Shown here: positions 53,296 to 62,473 of the stretch, one piece after another
Numbering within the stretch: the first letter of the stretch is position 1
How the letters are laid out: every line of letters begins with the position of its first letter
Source: Thermotalea metallivorans
Lineage (GTDB): Bacteria > Bacillota > Clostridia > Peptostreptococcales > Thermotaleaceae
Assembly: GCF_001562415.1 (NCBI RefSeq)
Contig: NZ_LOEE01000028.1
Span: forward strand, 210,137-274,136
DNA length: 64,000 nt
Direction: 5' to 3'
The notes under the pieces: model-generated
Database searches by the model: none
Seen by the model: only the letters and a program-made list of their open reading frames with translations
Told to the model about the DNA's origin: nothing
Translations under genes and position numbers: made by a program

Positions 53296-54489
53296 GTGGA
53301 AAAAACATTGGCAATCAATGGTGGAAAACCGGTGCGAGACAGGTATTTGCCCTATGGTCAGCAATGGATTGACGAGAAGGATATACAGGCTGTAGTAGAC
53401 GCCTTGCGAAGTGATTATTTAACTACAGGGCCTAAGATAAGGGAGTTTGAAGAGAAAATTGCTGCCTATGTGGGAGGGAAGTATGCTGTTGCCGTTTCAA
53501 ACGGAACAACGGCTCTTCATGCAGCTTGTTTTGCTGCAGGAATTCAACAGGGTGATGAAGTGATCACAACACCCATGACATTTGCTGCTTCAGCAAATTG
53601 TGTATTGTATCAGGGAGGAATTCCTGTTTTTGCAGATATAGATCCCTATACCTATAACATAGATCCAAAAGATATTGAAAGAAAGATTACAAATAGGACA
53701 AAAGCCATTATCCCTGTGGATTTTACAGGACAACCCGTGGACCATGATGCCATAAAAGAAATTGCTGAAGCATATGGTTTAGTGGTTATTGAAGATGCTG
53801 CCCATGCCTTGGGAGCAGAGTATAAAGGAAGGAAAATTGGTTCTTTGGCAGCTATGACAGAATTTAGTTTTCACCCAGTAAAACATATTACCACAGGCGA
53901 AGGGGGTGTCATAGTCACAGACAACAAGGATTATTATGAAAAACTGAGTTTATTCAGAACCCATGGGATTACCAGAGATCCGGCCCTGATGACCAAAAAC
54001 GAAGGGCCTTGGTACTATGAACAACTGGAGTTGGGAAATAATTATAGAATCACAGATATACAGTGTGCCCTTGGAATCAGTCAGTTACAGGAGTTAGCCG
54101 GTTTTGTCAAACGGAGACGAGAGATCGTGAGAAAGTATAATGAAGCTTTCCAAAATATAGAAGAGATTATTACTCCTTATGAAAAAGAAGGGTGCCATTC
54201 CAGTTGGCATTTATATATCATCCAACTGGATCTGGAGAGGCTTTCCGTAGGAAGAAGAGAGATATTTGAAGCCCTAAAGGCCGAGAATATTGGTGTAAAT
54301 GTACATTATATACCCGTACATTATCATCCTTATTATCAGAGATTAGGATATAAGCGAGGGATTTGTCCTCATGCAGAAGCATTGTACGAAAGAATCATTA
54401 CCTTGCCTTTGTTTCCGAAAATGTCCGATAAAGATGCGGAAGATGTGATTGATGCAGTACATAAAGTTATCTCCTATTTTAGAAAATAG
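53296..54489 (+). CDS. pseC: UDP-4-amino-4,6-dideoxy-L-AltNAc transaminase
   Basis: PLP aminotransferase of 397 aa of the DegT/DnrJ/EryC1 family. The PLP lysine is in SFHPVKHITTGEGG, the aspartate pair in VIEDAAHALGAEYKG, and AVSNGTTALHAACFA binds phosphate. It aminates the 4-keto sugar. The GTG at 53296 has GGGGGGG about 5 nt upstream; the frame opens 5 codons earlier at the previous stop. Confidence 0.92.
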   Translation: MEKTLAINGGKPVRDRYLPYGQQWIDEKDIQAVVDALRSDYLTTGPKIREFEEKIAAYVGGKYAVAVSNGTTALHAACFAAGIQQGDEVITTPMTFAASANCVLYQGGIPVFADIDPYTYNIDPKDIERKITNRTKAIIPVDFTGQPVDHDAIKEIAEAYGLVVIEDAAHALGAEYKGRKIGSLAAMTEFSFHPVKHITTGEGGVIVTDNKDYYEKLSLFRTHGITRDPALMTKNEGPWYYEQLELGNNYRITDIQCALGISQLQELAGFVKRRREIVRKYNEAFQNIEEIITPYEKEGCHSSWHLYIIQLDLERLSVGRREIFEALKAENIGVNVHYIPVHYHPYYQRLGYKRGICPHAEALYERIITLPLFPKMSDKDAEDVIDAVHKVISYFRK

Positions 54490-54503
54490 TTGGGGGGAGT
54501 ACA

Positions 54504-55241
54504 ATGGATAAGGTTGTGGCAATTATTCAGGCACGCATGGGTTCTACCAGGCTTCCGGGAAAAATCTTAAAAAAAGTAAAAGGAAAGACCGTTCTTGAGC
54601 ATGTTGTTTATCGGGTTCAGCAGGCGAAACAGATTGATAAAATTGTTATTGCCACAACAGAGCTGGAACAGGATCATGTGGTGGCGGAAAAGGCAATAAG
54701 TTGTGGTATCCGGTATTTTAGAGGCAGTGAAGACGACGTGTTAAGCAGATATTATCATGCAGCGAAAGAAAATAATGCAGATATCGTGGTGAGGATTACG
54801 TCGGACTGTCCCTTAATTGATTCGAAGCTGATAGACAAAATGGTTCAATTTTATAAGGAAAATAATTATGTTTTTGTAACGAATGTAGGCAATCATGCAT
54901 CACAAAGAACCTATCCAAGAGGATTAGATACGGAAATATTTTCTTTTCAGGTGTTAGAAACAGCTTTCTACAATGCCAAAGAAAAATATCAGAGGGAACA
55001 TGTAACTCCTTATATTTACGAAAATGAGAGGAAAATTTATTACTACAGAAACGATGTTGACTATTCGGCTTATCGGTGGACCCTAGATACGGAAGAAGAT
55101 TTTCAACTGATTTCAGCCGTATATGGGTATCTCTATGATGAAAATGAAAATTTTGGATTGGGTGACATATTGAAATTGATGGAGAAACACCCTGAGCTCA
55201 TAAAACTTAATGAACATGTAGAGCAAAAAAAGATTAAATGA
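54504..55241 (+). CDS. pseF: Pseudaminate cytidylyltransferase (SpsF/PseF-like)
   Basis: Protein of 245 aa starting VVAIIQARMGSTRLPGKIL, the nucleotidyltransferase signature of the SpsF/NeuA superfamily, with RITSDCPLID as metal-binding motif. Activates pseudaminic acid with CTP. Position in the pse operon supports PseF over a spore-coat role. Confidence 0.87.
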   Translation: MDKVVAIIQARMGSTRLPGKILKKVKGKTVLEHVVYRVQQAKQIDKIVIATTELEQDHVVAEKAISCGIRYFRGSEDDVLSRYYHAAKENNADIVVRITSDCPLIDSKLIDKMVQFYKENNYVFVTNVGNHASQRTYPRGLDTEIFSFQVLETAFYNAKEKYQREHVTPYIYENERKIYYYRNDVDYSAYRWTLDTEEDFQLISAVYGYLYDENENFGLGDILKLMEKHPELIKLNEHVEQKKIK

Positions 55242-55285
55242 AAAGCAGGAATCTAGGATGATATAGCCTAGTTGGGGGTGGTGTG

Positions 55286-56338
55286 ATGAATAAAGTTATT
55301 CAAATAAAGGATCGGTTTATTGGAGAAGGATATCCAACCTATATTATTGCGGAAATGTCCGCAAATCATGCTGGAGATCTGCATCGAGCCATTGAAATCG
55401 TTCATGCTGCAAAGGAAGCGGGAGCAGATTGTCTGAAGATTCAAACATACACGGCAGATACATTGACAATCGACTGTGATAAAGAATATTTTAAAATTAA
55501 TAAAGGAACTTGGAAAGGGGAAAACCTGTATCATCTGTATAAAAAGGCATATACTCCCTGGGAATGGCAGCCTCTGATAAAAGAAGAGGTAGAAAAACTG
55601 GGAATGGATTTTTTATCGACACCTTTTGATAAAACGGCTGTAGATTTTTTGGAAGAGTTGGGTGTTGCTTTTTATAAAATAGCTTCCTTTGAGATGGTGG
55701 ATATTCCTTTAATTCAATATGTGGCATCAAAAGGGAAGCCGATGATCATGTCAACAGGAATGGCTACACTAGGGGAGATCGAAGATGCGGTGCATGCCGT
55801 AAAATCCATGGGAAACAGCAACCTGTGTCTTCTAAAATGCTCCAGTGCTTATCCTGCTGTTCCCGATGACATGAATTTAAGAACAATAAAACATCTGGAA
55901 GAAACCTTTGGTGTGCCTGTGGGCTTATCTGATCATTCTTTAGGGTCTATTGGCGCAGTAACGGCAGTTGCTATGGGGGCAAAAGTCATTGAAAAACATT
56001 TCTGTATCAGTAGAGAGGTTGAAAATCCTGATGCGTCCTTCTCCATGGAGGCCCATGAATTCAAACAGATGGTAGATGATATCCGTGCAGCAGAAAGGGC
56101 CATTGGAACAATAAGCTATGAGGTATCAGAAGCGGAAGAAGCCAGCAAAGTCTTCAGAAAATCTATCTTTGTGGTAAAAGACATAAAAAGAGGCGAAATT
56201 TTCACAGAAGAAAACATCAGGGTGATTCGACCAGGGCATGGTCTTCCGCCAAAATTCTATGAGAGCATACTGGGACATAAAGCCACAAGGGATATCGAAA
56301 GGGGAATGCCATTAACATTCAATATGATAGATGAGTAG
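55286..56338 (+). CDS. pseI: Pseudaminic acid synthase
   Basis: Protein of 350 aa of the NeuB family. The TIM barrel includes IIAEMSANHAGDLHRAIE, DFLSTPFDKTAVDFLEE and GLSDHSLG, followed by a C-terminal SAF antifreeze-like domain (KSIFVVKDIKRGEIFTEENI). Condenses 2,4-diacetamido-trideoxy-altrose with PEP. The ATG at 55286 follows GGGGGTGGTG. Confidence 0.93.
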   Translation: MNKVIQIKDRFIGEGYPTYIIAEMSANHAGDLHRAIEIVHAAKEAGADCLKIQTYTADTLTIDCDKEYFKINKGTWKGENLYHLYKKAYTPWEWQPLIKEEVEKLGMDFLSTPFDKTAVDFLEELGVAFYKIASFEMVDIPLIQYVASKGKPMIMSTGMATLGEIEDAVHAVKSMGNSNLCLLKCSSAYPAVPDDMNLRTIKHLEETFGVPVGLSDHSLGSIGAVTAVAMGAKVIEKHFCISREVENPDASFSMEAHEFKQMVDDIRAAERAIGTISYEVSEAEEASKVFRKSIFVVKDIKRGEIFTEENIRVIRPGHGLPPKFYESILGHKATRDIERGMPLTFNMIDE

Positions 56339-56380
56339 CGTTATAGCAGTTTTATATTCTGATAAAGAAGTGGTGATAAA

Positions 56381-56908
56381 ATGTTGCAAACAGAAAGGCT
56401 CATTTTGAAATTATTAGACGAAGAAGATGAACAATGCATTGTTCGATGGAGAAATAAAATCAACATTATTCGTCATTTATTCAGCTTTAAAGGCACGACA
56501 TTCAGTGAACACAGAAGATGGTTTGAACAGTATATCAAACATCAAGACAGAATGGAATTTATCATTATGATCAAAGAAAACGGCAAAAAAATAGGGACCA
56601 TTGGCTTTAATCATATAGATTATCGAAATCAAAAAGCAGAGTATGGGATTCTCATAGGGGAAGAGGAAGAACAGGGAAAGGGATATGCCTTAGAGGCTTC
56701 CCGTGCTTTCATCAACTATGGATTTAAAGAATTAAATTTGCAAAAAATTTATCTAAAAGTATTTTATGATAATGATGAGGCCATAAAACTTTATAAAAAG
56801 CTGAATTTTCAGCAAGAGGGAGTACTAAGAAAAGAAATATATAAGAATGGACAGTTCAAGGATGTGGTCATCATGTCTGTTTTAAAGGAAGAATGGAAGG
56901 AGTCATGA
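56381..56908 (+). CDS. pseH: UDP-4-amino-sugar N-acetyltransferase
   Basis: GNAT-family protein of 175 aa with RWRNKINIIRHLF, the acetyl-CoA loop EEEEQGKGYALEASRA and the terminal KLNFQQEGVLRKEIYKNG. PseH acetylates the 4-amino group. It overlaps pseG by 4 nt (ATGA). Confidence 0.88.
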   Translation: MLQTERLILKLLDEEDEQCIVRWRNKINIIRHLFSFKGTTFSEHRRWFEQYIKHQDRMEFIIMIKENGKKIGTIGFNHIDYRNQKAEYGILIGEEEEQGKGYALEASRAFINYGFKELNLQKIYLKVFYDNDEAIKLYKKLNFQQEGVLRKEIYKNGQFKDVVIMSVLKEEWKES

Positions 56909-57990
56909 TGATTCACGTAGGAATAAGAGCAGATGGCGGGGCTGCCATAGGTATGGGTCATATTATGCGATGCCTTTCTTTGGCCAAGGAACTGAAAAGA
57001 AAAGGATACAAAGTATATTTCTTTAGCAGTATGAAGGAAGGCATCATAAAAATTAAGGATGAAGGTTTTGATGTTATAGTAATCCCTCAGATCCAGTCAG
57101 AGTTTATAAAAAATTCAGGCTCAATTGGAGGTGTTGATCTTGAAAAAGAGACAGATAAAATCATTCAACTGATTCGAGAATATCATATAGATTTATTATT
57201 TATAGATAAATATGATGTGACAAACGGGTATTTTCTCAAAATAAAACCCTATGTAAAGATATTAGCTTATATTGATGATTTGAGTCAATTTGTTTATCCG
57301 GTAGATGTGCTGATCAATGGAAATATTACAGGAGAATATATGGATTATCAAAAGTATTCTCAAGATCAAATGATGTTGTTAGGTCCTAAATATAACTTAA
57401 TCAGAGATGAATTTCGAGATTTACCCCTTGGGGAGATAAGGGAAGAAGCAAAGGAAATTCTGGTGACAACAGGCGGTTCAGACCCATATCGCATGAGTGT
57501 TAAGATTATACATATGATTTTAGAAGATGAAGAATTAAGAAATTGCATCATCAATGTAATTGTCGGCAATGGCTTTATAAATAAAGAAGAACTGCGAAAT
57601 ATAGCAGAAAACAATAAAAATATTATTCTGCATGAAAATGTAAAAAAAATTTCTCAAATTATGTTAAAATCAGATATAGCAATTTCTGCAGGTGGCAGCA
57701 CTCTCTATGAGCTGTGTGCCTGCGGAATACCTACCATAGCCTTTATTATGGCAGACAACCAGGAGCTGATGGTAAGGAAAATGGCTGAGCTAGGGTATAT
57801 CAAGGAAATAGGATGGTATCATGCTGTAGAAAAGGCAGATGTAGTGAATGCTGTAAAAAAACTTGTGCAGAATTATAATATGAGAAAATCTTATAGCCAA
57901 AAAGGAAGAAATCTTGTAGATGCTAGAGGGGCAGAAAAAATTGTAGAAGCCATCACGGAAAGAATGCAGAAAAAATTTGAGTGCAATTAA
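56905..57990 (+). CDS. pseG: UDP-sugar hydrolase of pseudaminic acid synthesis
   Basis: Protein of 361 aa, IHVGIRADGGAAIGMGHIMR at the start, VTTGGSDPYRMS in the middle and SAGGSTLYELCACGIPTIAF near the C-terminus, the GT-B fold of PseG. Removes UDP so that PseI can act. The start could be either ATG of the ATGATG at 56905-56910, with AAGGAG just before. Confidence 0.92.
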   Translation: MMIHVGIRADGGAAIGMGHIMRCLSLAKELKRKGYKVYFFSSMKEGIIKIKDEGFDVIVIPQIQSEFIKNSGSIGGVDLEKETDKIIQLIREYHIDLLFIDKYDVTNGYFLKIKPYVKILAYIDDLSQFVYPVDVLINGNITGEYMDYQKYSQDQMMLLGPKYNLIRDEFRDLPLGEIREEAKEILVTTGGSDPYRMSVKIIHMILEDEELRNCIINVIVGNGFINKEELRNIAENNKNIILHENVKKISQIMLKSDIAISAGGSTLYELCACGIPTIAFIMADNQELMVRKMAELGYIKEIGWYHAVEKADVVNAVKKLVQNYNMRKSYSQKGRNLVDARGAEKIVEAITERMQKKFECN

Positions 57991-58071
57991 TCATACAATA
58001 TATGTTGAATCAGTTTCACTTTACATAGCTATTTTCAAGGGTTTCTGATATGGGATTCCTTGTGTTGAATC

Positions 58072-58108
58072 AGACTATTTATAGAACCTTTCATAAATAG
58101 TCTTTTTT
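58072..58108 (+). terminator. Terminator of the pseudaminic acid operon
   Basis: Eleven-base stem AGACTATTTAT/ATAAATAGTCT, 10-nt loop, then TTTTT. The 270-bp gap also holds TGTTGAATCAG twice. Confidence 0.85.
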
Positions 58109-58201
58109 ATACAAAAATTTTATTATTTGTTGTAATTGGAGAAACCGCATTTCCTGAAATATATCGTGGCCATTATCAATGAAAAAATGAAGGCTATCTT
58201 A

Positions 58202-58228
58202 TAAAGAAGATTTAAATTTTACCGATAA
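58202..58228 (+). promoter_or_regulatory. Sigma-D promoter of flaG-fliD-fliS
   Basis: TAAA, 15-nt spacer, ACCGATAA (6/8), 35 nt before flaG. Confidence 0.6.
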
Positions 58229-58262
58229 ACTTGTTAGAAATATAGTAGAGGGCGGTGAAAAA

Positions 58263-58619
58263 ATGAAAATAGAGGGTAGCGTTATTGCCAATAGTAATTA
58301 TATGATCAGTACAGAAAGAGAAATTCAAAAGAAAAATATAGTACAAGAAGGAAATTTAGCTGAAAATCAAATATCCACCAGTGAAAATTTCCCTAAGGAA
58401 AAGCAATTGATTGAAGCTATAGAAAAATCTAATAAGGATTTGAAAACATTTAATACAAGTTTAAAATTTTCCATCCATGAGAAGACAAAACAAATTATGG
58501 TCAAGGTAATTAATAATGAGACACAAGAAGTGGTTAGAGAAATTCCTCCAGAAAAAATATTGGACATGGTAGCAGCAATGTTGGAGAAAACAGGATTGTT
58601 TGTGGATAAAAGAGGGTAG
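58263..58619 (+). CDS. flaG: FlaG family flagellar protein
   Basis: Protein of 118 aa. The conserved part is the C-terminal half, LKFSIHEKTKQIMVKVINNE followed by VVREIPPEKILDMVAAML. FlaG affects filament length and sits before fliD in Firmicutes. GGCGGTGAA precedes the ATG. Confidence 0.9.
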   Translation: MKIEGSVIANSNYMISTEREIQKKNIVQEGNLAENQISTSENFPKEKQLIEAIEKSNKDLKTFNTSLKFSIHEKTKQIMVKVINNETQEVVREIPPEKILDMVAAMLEKTGLFVDKRG

Positions 58620-58670
58620 TAAAAATGAAAAGGTGTTTGCCTTCAAAGGCAAATAAAGGAGGGATGCTAG

Positions 58671-60548
58671 ATGATAACAAGTAATCGCTTAAGAATTACT
58701 GGTTTGGCAACCGGCATTGATACCGATGAAATGGTCAGAAAGCTTATGAATATTGAGTATGCAAAAGTGGACAAGTTAAAGCAGAATATACAAATCATGG
58801 AATGGCAGCGAGATAATTACAGAGAGATTAGTAACCTACTAAGAGGATTTAGGGATGAGTATTTTGATGTGATCAAACCTACCATGAATTTCAGGTCATC
58901 CACTGCTTTCAATGAATTCAAAGTGACATCCGCTGACGAATCTGTTGTTACCGCCACGGCCAGATCAGGTGCAATAACAAAAACCCACAGCATTACAGTG
59001 ACCCAGCTGGCAACGGCTTCGAAAATTGATGGAATTTTTCCGGTCACAGATAAAGTAGATGGAAGCAATGCCATTACAAATTTTGATTTTTCAGGGCAGC
59101 AGCTAACGATTACCTTGGATGGAACGACGAAAACCATAGATATGGCCAACTATGGCGATGGGGCGACCCTAGAGAGTCAGCTGGAGGCTGCACTGAGTAA
59201 TGCTTTTGGCTCAGGGAAATTTGATATCCTTGTATCAGGGGATAAAATTGAATTTAAAACATTATTGAATGGCAGTACCTTTACTATCAGTGGTGCAGAA
59301 AGTACTTTAACGCAATTGGGCTTTACCGCAACGGACAATAAGAGCAACAGGATTTCTTTAGATGCTGGGTTAGATAGCATAGCACAGCATTTTACGTCTC
59401 AGCAAAATTTTAATTCCGGAGATAATGTAACTTTGGTCATTAATGGGGTCACCATCAACGTGGGCAAAACCTATGGAACTGCCACCATAAAAGATGTAAT
59501 GAATGCAGTCAACAGCAGTAGCGCAGGTGTGACTTTGAATTACGATTCGTTGCAGGATAAATTTACTTTAACATCGAAGACAACGGGAGAGGCACAAACC
59601 ATTACTTATAACAGCAGTCCATTATTGCAGGCCCTAGGGATTGAAGGAGGAACCTATACGGCAGGAACAGATGCTGTATTTACCCTGGATGGCGTTGCCG
59701 GCATGAAAAGAAGCAGCAACCAGTTTGCTATTGATGGCGTAACGTATACGTTGAAGGCGGTCGGTGCTACAACAGTTAATGTAAATGCAGATACAGATGC
59801 TTTGGTTGAAAAAATTAAGGGATTTGTGAGCAAATATAATGATGTAATTGATAAAATCAATAGTGAATTTACGGAGAAAAGATATAGAGATTATATGCCC
59901 CTAACCGACGATCAGAAAAAAGAAATGTCAGAAAAAGAAATAGAACTGTGGGAAAAAAAGGCAAAGAGTGGATTATTAAGAAGCGACCCTATTTTACAAA
60001 AAATCACAACCGATATGAGAAAAGCCCTATATGATTCTGTAAAGGATGTAGGCATCAATCTTTATGAAATAGGGATTACGAGTAGTTCACTATGGCAGGA
60101 TAGAGGGAAATTAGTTATCGATGAAGAGAAGTTGAAAAAAGCTGTTCAGGATAATCCTGATAAATTAACGCTACTTTTTACTCAAAGATCTCAATATTCA
60201 TATGAAGAAGGATTGAATGATGCGGTAAAGCGTAGGACAAGATATGAGGAGTCAGGACTGGCACAACGGCTCTATGATGTTATTCAGGACAATATACGAT
60301 TTACTAGAGATAGCCAAGGGAAAAAAGGAATTTTGTTGGAAAAAGCAGGGATTGAGGGAGATTTGACGGAATTTCAAAATACAATGAATACAGAAATTAA
60401 TAAACAAAATAAAAAGCTAGACACATTATTAGATAAATTGTATAATAAGGAAACCTATTACTACAACATGTTTTCCAGAATGGAATCTGCAATTCAGGCA
60501 ATGAATTCACAAGCGGCATGGTTAATGTCTCAAACAGGAGGCCGATAA
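58671..60548 (+). CDS. fliD: Flagellar filament cap FliD (HAP2)
   Basis: Protein of 625 aa. The N-terminal FliD_N domain starts NRLRITGLATGIDTDEMVRK. The middle repeats (about 100-380) contain AxTKTHSITVTQLATAS-like segments. FliD_C includes VEKIKGFVSKYNDVIDKINS and LDTLLDKLYNKETYYYNMF, ending in a coiled coil with ALNS-like AMNSQAAWL. Caps the growing filament and folds flagellin. Confidence 0.95.
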   Translation: MITSNRLRITGLATGIDTDEMVRKLMNIEYAKVDKLKQNIQIMEWQRDNYREISNLLRGFRDEYFDVIKPTMNFRSSTAFNEFKVTSADESVVTATARSGAITKTHSITVTQLATASKIDGIFPVTDKVDGSNAITNFDFSGQQLTITLDGTTKTIDMANYGDGATLESQLEAALSNAFGSGKFDILVSGDKIEFKTLLNGSTFTISGAESTLTQLGFTATDNKSNRISLDAGLDSIAQHFTSQQNFNSGDNVTLVINGVTINVGKTYGTATIKDVMNAVNSSSAGVTLNYDSLQDKFTLTSKTTGEAQTITYNSSPLLQALGIEGGTYTAGTDAVFTLDGVAGMKRSSNQFAIDGVTYTLKAVGATTVNVNADTDALVEKIKGFVSKYNDVIDKINSEFTEKRYRDYMPLTDDQKKEMSEKEIELWEKKAKSGLLRSDPILQKITTDMRKALYDSVKDVGINLYEIGITSSSLWQDRGKLVIDEEKLKKAVQDNPDKLTLLFTQRSQYSYEEGLNDAVKRRTRYEESGLAQRLYDVIQDNIRFTRDSQGKKGILLEKAGIEGDLTEFQNTMNTEINKQNKKLDTLLDKLYNKETYYYNMFSRMESAIQAMNSQAAWLMSQTGGR

Positions 60549-60565
60549 TTTAGGAGGTAAGAATA

Positions 60566-60943
60566 ATGGCTTTAAATAATCCCTATGCACAATATAAGCA
60601 AAATACCGTAATGACTGCACCACCGGAAGAGCTGACCCTCATGCTGTTTGAGGGAATGGTAAAATTCATCAATCAATCAAAGCTCTTTATGCAGGAGAAA
60701 AAATTAGATAAAGCAAGCAATGCAAACTTAAGGGCACAAGACATCATTGCCGAATTAAATTTGACACTAAATATGAAATATGACATATCAAAGAATTTAA
60801 GGACACTCTATGATTATATGTCAAGAAGGCTGATCGAAGCAAATCTGAAAAAAGATGTTGATATTCTGGAGGAAGTACTGGGCCTTGCTACGGAATTGAG
60901 AGATACATGGAAAGAAGCAATAAAAATTGCCAGAAAAGGTTAG
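60566..60943 (+). CDS. fliS: Flagellin export chaperone FliS
   Basis: Protein of 125 aa, NPYAQYKQNTVMTAPPEELT and LMLFEGMVKFINQSKLFM, with a C-terminal EVLGLATELRDTWKEA, all typical. Binds the flagellin C-terminus. Possibly also interacts with FliW/CsrA control. Confidence 0.95.
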   Translation: MALNNPYAQYKQNTVMTAPPEELTLMLFEGMVKFINQSKLFMQEKKLDKASNANLRAQDIIAELNLTLNMKYDISKNLRTLYDYMSRRLIEANLKKDVDILEEVLGLATELRDTWKEAIKIARKG

Positions 60944-60955
60944 GAAGGAATCGGG

Positions 60956-61435
60956 ATGGATGCGCATAATATGATTGCCTATTTGATCAACGTGAGTGAA
61001 GGAAAATTACAATTAATGCATCAAATGTTGTCCCTTACAAAAGAACAATCCTCTTGTACAAATGAAGAAAAGCTGGATCAGATGATGGATTTGATCCATA
61101 GGAAACAGCTATTGATTGATAAGGTCAATATGCTGGATAGCGAATTTGAGGAAAAATACGATGCATTGAAAAAATACTGCAATGTGGCATCATTAGAGGA
61201 AATTGAAATAAGAAAATATGAGGGGATCAAAAAACTGAAAAATATTGTGCAACAAATTTACGATATTATTGAGAAGATTCGGCAATTAGAAGTAGAAAAT
61301 AATGAAAATATGCAAAAGGCATTGGAAGCGGTAAAGCAAGAGTTGAGTCAAGTGAGATACAATATAAAAATCAACCATACCTACGGCAAAAATAAAAATG
61401 TATATGGCGGTGTGTTTATCGATAAGAAAAAATAA
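60956..61435 (+). CDS. FliT/FlgN-like flagellar chaperone candidate
   Basis: Helical protein of 159 aa starting MIAYLINVSEGKLQLMHQML. It has long amphipathic helices with IHRKQLLIDKVNMLD and ends in a basic tail YGKNKNVYGGVFIDKKK. Position after fliS is that of fliT. Sequence similarity is weak, so the name rests mainly on context. Confidence 0.65.
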   Translation: MDAHNMIAYLINVSEGKLQLMHQMLSLTKEQSSCTNEEKLDQMMDLIHRKQLLIDKVNMLDSEFEEKYDALKKYCNVASLEEIEIRKYEGIKKLKNIVQQIYDIIEKIRQLEVENNENMQKALEAVKQELSQVRYNIKINHTYGKNKNVYGGVFIDKKK

Positions 61436-61436
61436 T

Positions 61437-61463
61437 CGTGACAGGGGACGGTTCTCTGTCACG
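61437..61463. repeat. 27-bp REP-like palindrome, copy 2
   Basis: Exact reverse complement of 22873-22899, directly after the last flagellar gene. Confidence 0.85.
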
Positions 61464-61560
61464 GTGTGATCCAAAGAAACGGAGGGCGGATTTTCCTTTT
61501 CTATGGACAATACTTGAAAAATTCTGATAAAGATTGTATAATATGAAATACATATAATTA

Positions 61561-61777
61561 GGTCTGTGGTTGAAAGTCCATGCCAGTCGCAGGCAAAGGG
61601 ACCCACGTAAGGCAGCTTAAAAGCAGGGCTGCTGAGCATGGTGCGGCTTAGGAGTAAGACCTGCCAGGAGAGTGGCGAGGCGGTTGATGCGCAAGCTCGT
61701 CAGGGCTTCTGAGAGGAGTAGTAGTGACGGCGAACCCGGAGCAAACCTTCCAGCAGGCGAGTGTGGGGGCAAAGACC
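61561..61777 (+). ncRNA. Structured RNA candidate, possibly HEARO-like without ORF
   Basis: About 217 nt of GC-rich DNA in AT-rich surroundings, without a reading frame. Arms GGTCT (61561-61565) and AGACC (61773-61777) close the region. Inside are nested GTGG/CCAC, GTCC/GGAC and TGCC/GGCA (61566-61605), GCAGC/GCTGC (61612-61632), CTTA/TAAG and CGAG/CTCG hairpins. The look is that of a large structured RNA; the motif TTGAAAGTCC and the size suggest the HEARO (IsrB/IscB-associated) class from memory. A degraded group II intron is the alternative. No nuclease gene is nearby. Confidence 0.5.
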
Positions 61778-61821
61778 AGGTCAGCTAAATATATGTGTGG
61801 TTAGCAGTTATGCTAATAAAG

Positions 61822-61855
61822 AAATCCTTGATCTCTAGATCAAGGATTTTGTTTA
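61822..61855 (+). terminator. Terminator before pabA
   Basis: Perfect 12-bp stem AAATCCTTGATC/GATCAAGGATTT, loop TCTA, then TGTTT. Ends the RNA element or acts as an attenuator for pabA; no leader peptide or T-box seen. Confidence 0.75.
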
Positions 61856-61881
61856 AACATCAGAAAAAGGAGCGGTCATCC

Positions 61882-62469
61882 TTGATACTCATGATTGACA
61901 ACTATGATTCTTTTACCTATAATTTGGTTCAATATTTAGAGTGCTTGCAGGAGAGGGTTTTGGTATACAGGAATAACCAAATAACCCTAGAAGAGATTGA
62001 GCAAATCAATCCCCAGATGATTGTAATTTCTCCGGGTCCATGTACACCCAATGAAGCAGGGATCTCTATGGATGTGGTGAAATATTTTCAAGGAAAGATT
62101 CCCATCTTGGGTATATGCCTGGGCCATCAGACCATCGGACAGGTATTTGGCGGCAGAATTATCAAGGCATTAGAACCGGTGCATGGAAAGGTGCATCCCA
62201 TCCGGCATACCCATCAAGGGGTGTTTCGGGGCCTGAAAAATCCCCTGCATGTAACAAGATACCATTCCCTTGTGATAGACAGGGATTCTCTGCCGGATTG
62301 TCTGGAAATAACCGCTGAAACCCATGAGGGGGAAATCATGGGGATCAGGCACAAGAAATATCTGGTGGAAGGGGTTCAGTTTCACCCTGAAGCCATTCTA
62401 ACGGAGATGGGTATGGAATTGCTTCATAACTTTTTAGAAGAAGCCAAAAAGAATAGGACAAGCAGGTGA
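61882..62469 (+). CDS. pabA: Aminodeoxychorismate/anthranilate synthase glutaminase subunit
   Basis: Class I glutamine amidotransferase of 195 aa: LILMIDNYDSFTYNLVQYL at the start, oxyanion SPGPCTPNEAG, nucleophile Cys79 in GICLGHQ and the catalytic His in VQFHPEA. Supplies ammonia to PabB. The start is TTG at 61882, 9 nt after AAGGAG, giving the usual M-ILMIDNYDS; an ATG lies 9 nt later. It could serve both folate and tryptophan routes. Confidence 0.92.
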   Translation: MILMIDNYDSFTYNLVQYLECLQERVLVYRNNQITLEEIEQINPQMIVISPGPCTPNEAGISMDVVKYFQGKIPILGICLGHQTIGQVFGGRIIKALEPVHGKVHPIRHTHQGVFRGLKNPLHVTRYHSLVIDRDSLPDCLEITAETHEGEIMGIRHKKYLVEGVQFHPEAILTEMGMELLHNFLEEAKKNRTSR

Positions 62470-62473
62470 GAAA

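Noticed and set aside
61778..61881. T-box or trp attenuator before pabA
   Set aside because: No T-box sequence and no Trp-rich leader peptide; PabB carries PIKGT, so the operon is for folate.
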